NCBI GenBank assembly: GCA_963834705.1
Contig: CAWICV010000001.1
Span: 434,001 to 498,000, forward strand
Direction: 5' to 3'
DNA from: RYN-230 sp963834705
GTDB taxonomy: Bacteria > Actinomycetota > Actinomycetes > Streptosporangiales > Streptosporangiaceae
DNA: 64,000 nucleotides
In this document: in pieces, positions 60,818 through 64,000 of the stretch
Numbering within the stretch: position 1 is the stretch's first letter
Layout: each line of letters begins with the position of its first letter
Program-made: the position numbers and the translations under genes
The notes under the pieces: model-generated
The model's input: the letters and a program-made list of their open reading frames with translations, nothing else
What the model was told of the DNA's origin: nothing
The model's database searches: none

Positions 60818-62154
60818 GGCGTGCGGTCCCCGGCGGGCTGCGCGCGGTGCGCGGCGGCCAGCACCGCGCCGGCCAGCAGCTCGTCCTGCCCGGGCGGCAC
60901 CGCGCGCAGGTCGAGTAGCAGCCTGCCTCCCTCGGTCCGGCCGACCACGGCCGGGAACCGCCCGCTGCGCACCGGCTGGCCGTCCCGCAGCGGGGCGGCC
61001 AGCCCAGCCGGCAGGCTGACCGCGGCGCTGGGCAACGGGACGCCAGGGGCGCCCCCGCCGCCGACCACGGCCGTGCTGGCGGCCGCCTGGGCATCCAGGC
61101 CGCCCTCGGCCAGCCGGCTGGCCAGCTGCCGGGCCCGCCGGGCCAGCGATGGCTCGCCGGCGGCCAGCGCGGTGGCCAGCGGAACCGGCGGCCCGGTCAG
61201 CGTGGCCTCCAGCGCCGCGGCGGTCGTCTTGTCCACCCGCAGCGCCCGGGCCAGCGGGTGCCGGGCCAGCCGCCGCACCAGGGCGGCCTGGCCGAGGATC
61301 AGGCCGGCCTGCGGGCCGCCGAGCAGCTTGTCCCCGCTGGCGGTGACCAGCCCGGCGCCCGCCCGCAGCCACGACCCGGCGTCCGGCTCGCCGGGCAGCA
61401 GCGGGTGCCGGGCCAGCAGGCCGGACCCGATGTCGGCTAGCACCGGCACCTCCAGCGTGGCCAGTTCGGCCACGCTGACCTGGGCGGTGAACCCCTCGAC
61501 CCGGAAGTTGGACGGGTGCACCTTCAGCACGAACCCGGTGTCCGGGCCGCACGCTTCCTGGTAGTCGGCCAGCGCGGTGCGGTTGGTCGTGCCGACCTCG
61601 CGGAGCCGGGCGCCGGTGGACGCCATCAGCTCGGGCAGCCGGAAGCCGTCGCCGATCTCGATCATCTCGCCCCGGCTGACCACGATCTCCCGCCCGGCGG
61701 CCAGCGCGGTCGCGGCCAGCACCAGCGCGGCCGCGTTGTTGTTCACCACGTGCACGGCCTCCGCGGCAGGCACCGCCGCGGCCAGCGCGGCCAGCGCGCC
61801 GCGGCCGCGGCGGCCCCGGGTCCCGGTGGCCAGGTCGAACTCCAGGTCGGTGTAGCCGGCCGCGGCCACCATCGCGGCCACCGCGGCGGCCGACAGCGGG
61901 GCCCGGCCGAGGTTGGTGTGCAGCAGCACGCCGGTCGCGTTCAGCACCGGAACCAGCGAGGTGGCCGCGGGCGGCAGCCCGGCCACCGCCACGTCCGCGA
62001 CCGCGTCCGGGCTGATCTGCCCGGACCGGGCCTGCTGCTGGGCGCGGCTCACCGCCTCCTTGACCCGGGCCCGGCCGAGCCGCTCGATCGCGGCGGCCAG
62101 CCGCGGATCCGCCAGCACCGTGTCGGTGCGCGGCACAAACCGGCGCCCATCCAC
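60808..62154 (-). CDS. selA: Selenocysteine synthase SelA
   Basis: 448 residues from a GTG at 62154 with AAGG upstream; a longer frame runs to 62325 but crosses a GC palindrome. The PLP lysine is in ASGDKLLGGPQAG, and VLNATGVLLHTNLGRAPLS and GYTDLEFDLATGTRGRRG are the family signatures. SelA turns seryl-tRNA(Sec) into selenocysteyl-tRNA using selenophosphate. It is translated together with selB. The tRNA gene (selC) and selD are not visible in the window. Confidence 0.95.
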   Translation of the reverse strand: MDGRRFVPRTDTVLADPRLAAAIERLGRARVKEAVSRAQQQARSGQISPDAVADVAVAGLPPAATSLVPVLNATGVLLHTNLGRAPLSAAAVAAMVAAAGYTDLEFDLATGTRGRRGRGALAALAAAVPAAEAVHVVNNNAAALVLAATALAAGREIVVSRGEMIEIGDGFRLPELMASTGARLREVGTTNRTALADYQEACGPDTGFVLKVHPSNFRVEGFTAQVSVAELATLEVPVLADIGSGLLARHPLLPGEPDAGSWLRAGAGLVTASGDKLLGGPQAGLILGQAALVRRLARHPLARALRVDKTTAAALEATLTGPPVPLATALAAGEPSLARRARQLASRLAEGGLDAQAAASTAVVGGGGAPGVPLPSAAVSLPAGLAAPLRDGQPVRSGRFPAVVGRTEGGRLLLDLRAVPPGQDELLAGAVLAAAHRAQPAGDRTPCR

Positions 62155-62171
62155 GCTGGTGACCTTACTAT

Positions 62172-62200
62172 CCGGGGGGGCGGCCCCCCTGGACCCCCCG
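62172..62200. repeat. GGGGTCC-type GC palindrome (copy 3)
   Basis: CCGGGGGGGCGGCCCCCCTGG followed by ACCCCCCG is the reverse orientation of the element at 32976-33001. It lies 18 nt before the selA GTG, so it would form a hairpin in the selA leader rather than after a gene. Confidence 0.7.
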
Positions 62201-62414
62201 ATCGCCGCTGCGCGCCGGACGCCGGCTCGGCGGGCACCCGCCTGCGGCGGGCCCCGCCCCGCCCGCGAGCTGCCGTCCCGGCACCGGCCAGCCCCTCCCG
62301 CCCAGCGAGGTTCCGGGGTCACCATTCCCCCGATTAATACTCCGCCGCATGGGTAGCTGACGGCAGCCAGGAATTCCCCCTGGGCAAGAGGTTCCTGCCG
62401 AAGGAGTGATCGTT

Positions 62415-63020
62415 ATGGCCGGGATGCTGCGCGTTCCCCGGAGCCGTGGTGCCCTGAGCGGATTTCTGCTGATCCTGCTCGGCCTGTGGGGCGGGCTGAT
62501 CGCGTTTGTCGGGCCCTACTTCCATTTCGCTTACACCCCGGACACGGCCTGGTATTACTCGGCCGGCCGGCTGTGGCTGGAGATCCTGCCCGGCGCGGCC
62601 ACGCTCCTCGGCGGGCTCATCCTGCTGGCCACGCGGAGCCGGCCGGCGGCCATGTTCGGCGCCTGGCTGGCCGCGGTGAGCGGGGCCTGGTTCGTCGTGG
62701 GCCGGACATTCACCCCGCTGTGGAACTCCACCGGCGCGATGGCCGTCGGCAGCCCGGTCGGCAGCAGCACGCTGATCCGGACGCTCGAGGAGATCAGCTT
62801 CTTCACCGGCCTCGGCGTGGTCATCGTGTTCCTGGCCGCCATGTCCATCGGCCGGCTCTCGGTGATCGGCGTCCGCGACGCCCGGCTGGCCGAGCGTGAG
62901 GTGGCCGCGCCGGACAGCGACGAGCCCGCCGGTGAGCGGACCGAGGTGGTGCCCGAGCGCACCGCTGCCCCGGCCCCTGCCTCGACGGTTACCAGCGACG
63001 GCGGCCCGGCTGACCAGTAA
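62415..63020 (+). CDS. Four-helix membrane protein of unknown function
   Basis: 201 residues from an ATG with AAGGAG 8 nt upstream. Four hydrophobic segments are visible (about residues 15-32, 53-70, 76-92 and 132-152), with YFHFAYTPDTAWYYSAGRLWLE between the first two and a Glu/Asp/Pro/Ala-rich C-terminal tail. I do not recognise a family. It is the first rightward gene after selA. Confidence 0.75.
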   Translation: MAGMLRVPRSRGALSGFLLILLGLWGGLIAFVGPYFHFAYTPDTAWYYSAGRLWLEILPGAATLLGGLILLATRSRPAAMFGAWLAAVSGAWFVVGRTFTPLWNSTGAMAVGSPVGSSTLIRTLEEISFFTGLGVVIVFLAAMSIGRLSVIGVRDARLAEREVAAPDSDEPAGERTEVVPERTAAPAPASTVTSDGGPADQ

Positions 63021-63098
63021 GATCCCCTGAACCGGGAATGAGACCGGGCTGGTGCTGGCTTCTTATCTGCAGGAAGTACCAGCAGGGGGGACGCACGC

Positions 63099-63326
63099 AT
63101 GAGCATGACTCCTGCCGCCGAGCTTGCCGCAGCTCGCATCCGGTGGCCGCTATGGTCCATCCGCCCGGTCTGCCCGGGCAAGGGCACTGGGTTCACCGCC
63201 CGCCGCCATGGGCCGTCCGGGCACGGCGCGTCGAGATTACCTGCCGTCTGGGCGCCGAATCTGACTGTCCTGGAGGACCGGCTCCGCGAATACCGGAAGG
63301 TGCCGCCGGTCGCGTCCACGCCTTAG
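63099..63326 (+). CDS. Small conserved-looking protein of unknown function
   Basis: 75 residues from an ATG with AGGGGGG upstream. The pattern WPLWSIRPV, then GTGFTARRHG and VWAPNLTVLEDRLREY is typical of a common small actinomycete protein group (W-x-I with G-x-G-F-x-A-R-R and a closing helix). Function unknown. Its end overlaps the convergent cysteine-rich protein gene by 4 nt. Confidence 0.65.
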   Translation: MSMTPAAELAAARIRWPLWSIRPVCPGKGTGFTARRHGPSGHGASRLPAVWAPNLTVLEDRLREYRKVPPVASTP

Positions 63327-63679
63327 CGCGGCCCGCTGCCCAGCGGGCCGCGCTCGGCGTGCGTGGCGGTGAAGTGCAGCGGGAAGTGCGGGTCACGGCA
63401 GCGGTGGTAGCGCAGCGCGCCGCACACCGGGCAGTTGCGGGCCCGCACCGCCGGATCCAGGTGGGCCAGGTCGTCCGCGCTCAGCTTGGCCGTCCCGGGC
63501 TCGGCGGGCTCGATCCGCTGAGCGAACCTGCGGGCCAGTTCACGCAGGAAACCCTGCCCGCTTGCCTCGCACCGGTCACACCGGCAGCCCTGGTACCAGG
63601 CCAGGAACGTGCCATGTGACGGCGGCGCGGGCGGCAGGTCACGCCAGCGCCCCGGCTCCCCGGGTGGCTGCGGCACCAT
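63323..63679 (-). CDS. Cysteine- and histidine-rich small protein (zinc-ribbon-like)
   Basis: 118 residues from the ATG at 63679. Two motif groups stand out: CRCDRCEASG and CPVCGALRYHRCRDPHFPLHF, six Cys and several His that could bind zinc. The N-terminal 25 residues are Pro/Gly-rich. I do not recognise a family; a DNA- or protein-binding zinc module is possible. A longer frame to 63832 has no ribosome site. Confidence 0.65.
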   Translation of the reverse strand: MVPQPPGEPGRWRDLPPAPPSHGTFLAWYQGCRCDRCEASGQGFLRELARRFAQRIEPAEPGTAKLSADDLAHLDPAVRARNCPVCGALRYHRCRDPHFPLHFTATHAERGPLGSGPR

Positions 63680-63917
63680 ATGACAGTACCCGCCCCGGCC
63701 CGGCCGCCGGGCCTGCCCATCACTAATGGTGACCGAACCCGGCAACTGGACACTTTCCGTTAATCGCCGGAATCCTCCCTGTCTGCGGGTCGGTGAATGG
63801 CCTGTTAACGGACGCGGCGCCTGATCCAGCAAATTGGGATATTTCCGGTCAGTAGGCTATCGCGTCGGCCTGGAATGCCAGTTATGATCACGCGGTGGCC
63901 AACCGAGAGGAACCCCG
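63680..63917. other. Intergenic region before the permease gene
   Basis: The 238 bases hold no convincing gene. The second half is less GC-rich (GGGATATTTCC, TTAATCGCC), which fits a promoter for the rightward permease. No clear operator or terminator is seen. Confidence 0.5.
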
Positions 63918-64000
63918 ATGACGGAGCAGCCTGCTGCTGTAGTGGGCATCCCGCCCGCGCCACCCGCCCGGCTCGAACCCAACGCGATCGGCGTGGCCCA
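63918..64000 (+). CDS. APC-superfamily amino acid permease, N-terminal fragment
   Basis: 27 residues are visible, MTEQPAAVVGIPPAPPARLEPN and AIGVA, from an ATG with GAGGAA upstream; the gene continues beyond the window. The L-x-P-N-A-I-G segment is typical of the start of amino acid permeases just before the first membrane helix. The assignment rests on this short text. Confidence 0.55.
   Translation, partial: MTEQPAAVVGIPPAPPARLEPNAIGVA

Noticed and set aside
62155..62414. tRNA(Sec) gene near selA
   Set aside because: No long-armed cloverleaf, TTCAAA-type anticodon loop or GGTTCGA-like T-loop found on either strand.

Overview
The window is a stretch of very GC-rich actinomycete chromosome. 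The evidence is a complete Pup-proteasome locus (arc, dop, pup, prcB, prcA, pafA, pafB, pafC), frequent GTG starts, and Actinobacteria-restricted families (DUF3866, DUF3090, DUF3099, the SCO1664-type kinase-like protein). I see no phage, transposase, CRISPR array, rRNA or tRNA. A non-Streptomyces filamentous actinomycete (Streptosporangiales- or Treboniales-like) is a guess. Almost every gene is intact; the exception is a frameshifted ABC permease near 49403.

Layout: 1-229 is the tail of a universal stress protein. 214-6762 (minus) is PPOX protein, HelY-type helicase, tatC, tatA, pafC, pafB. 6815-8377 (plus) is DUF3866 plus a small membrane protein. 8358-17862 (minus) runs arc-dop-pup-prcB-prcA, an aldehyde dehydrogenase, pafA and a double-FKBP lipoprotein. 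17952-21632 holds trmI, a membrane metalloprotease, a RecB-like nuclease and a small membrane protein. 21711-27697 is a five-gene oligopeptide ABC importer. 27823-31985 is a HAD phosphatase and metH. 32112-37569 holds a PAC2 protein, a four-gene operon of uncharacterised conserved proteins (kinase-like, DUF3090, phosphomutase-like, FHA), and recD2. 37582-39998 is purU, fabI, fabG. 40073-44832 is tldD, tldE, dodecin, an FMN 2-hydroxyacid oxidase and DUF3099.

44833-45234 is the only long gene-free stretch. It holds a probable small RNA of three consecutive hairpins whose loops all carry CCCCCGT (6C-RNA-like), an inverted repeat, a GGGGTCC-type palindrome and a six-copy 23-bp tandem array. 45235-53331 is a two-component system facing a six-gene ABC export module. 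53335-56051 is a DrrAB-like exporter with its PadR regulator. 56258-62154 holds a cysteine-dioxygenase-like cupin, moaA, a FAD oxidoreductase, selB and selA. The end carries small unknown genes and the start of an amino acid permease.

Themes: regulated protein turnover (pupylation, Tat export, PafBC DNA-damage control, FKBP chaperone) fills the first 18 kb. One-carbon, fatty acid and peptide uptake functions fill the middle. Envelope transport with dedicated sensors, then selenium and molybdenum cofactor functions, fill the last third. A recurrent oddity is short tandem repeats sitting at or across gene 3' ends (prcA, the M50 protease, fabG, the histidine kinase).
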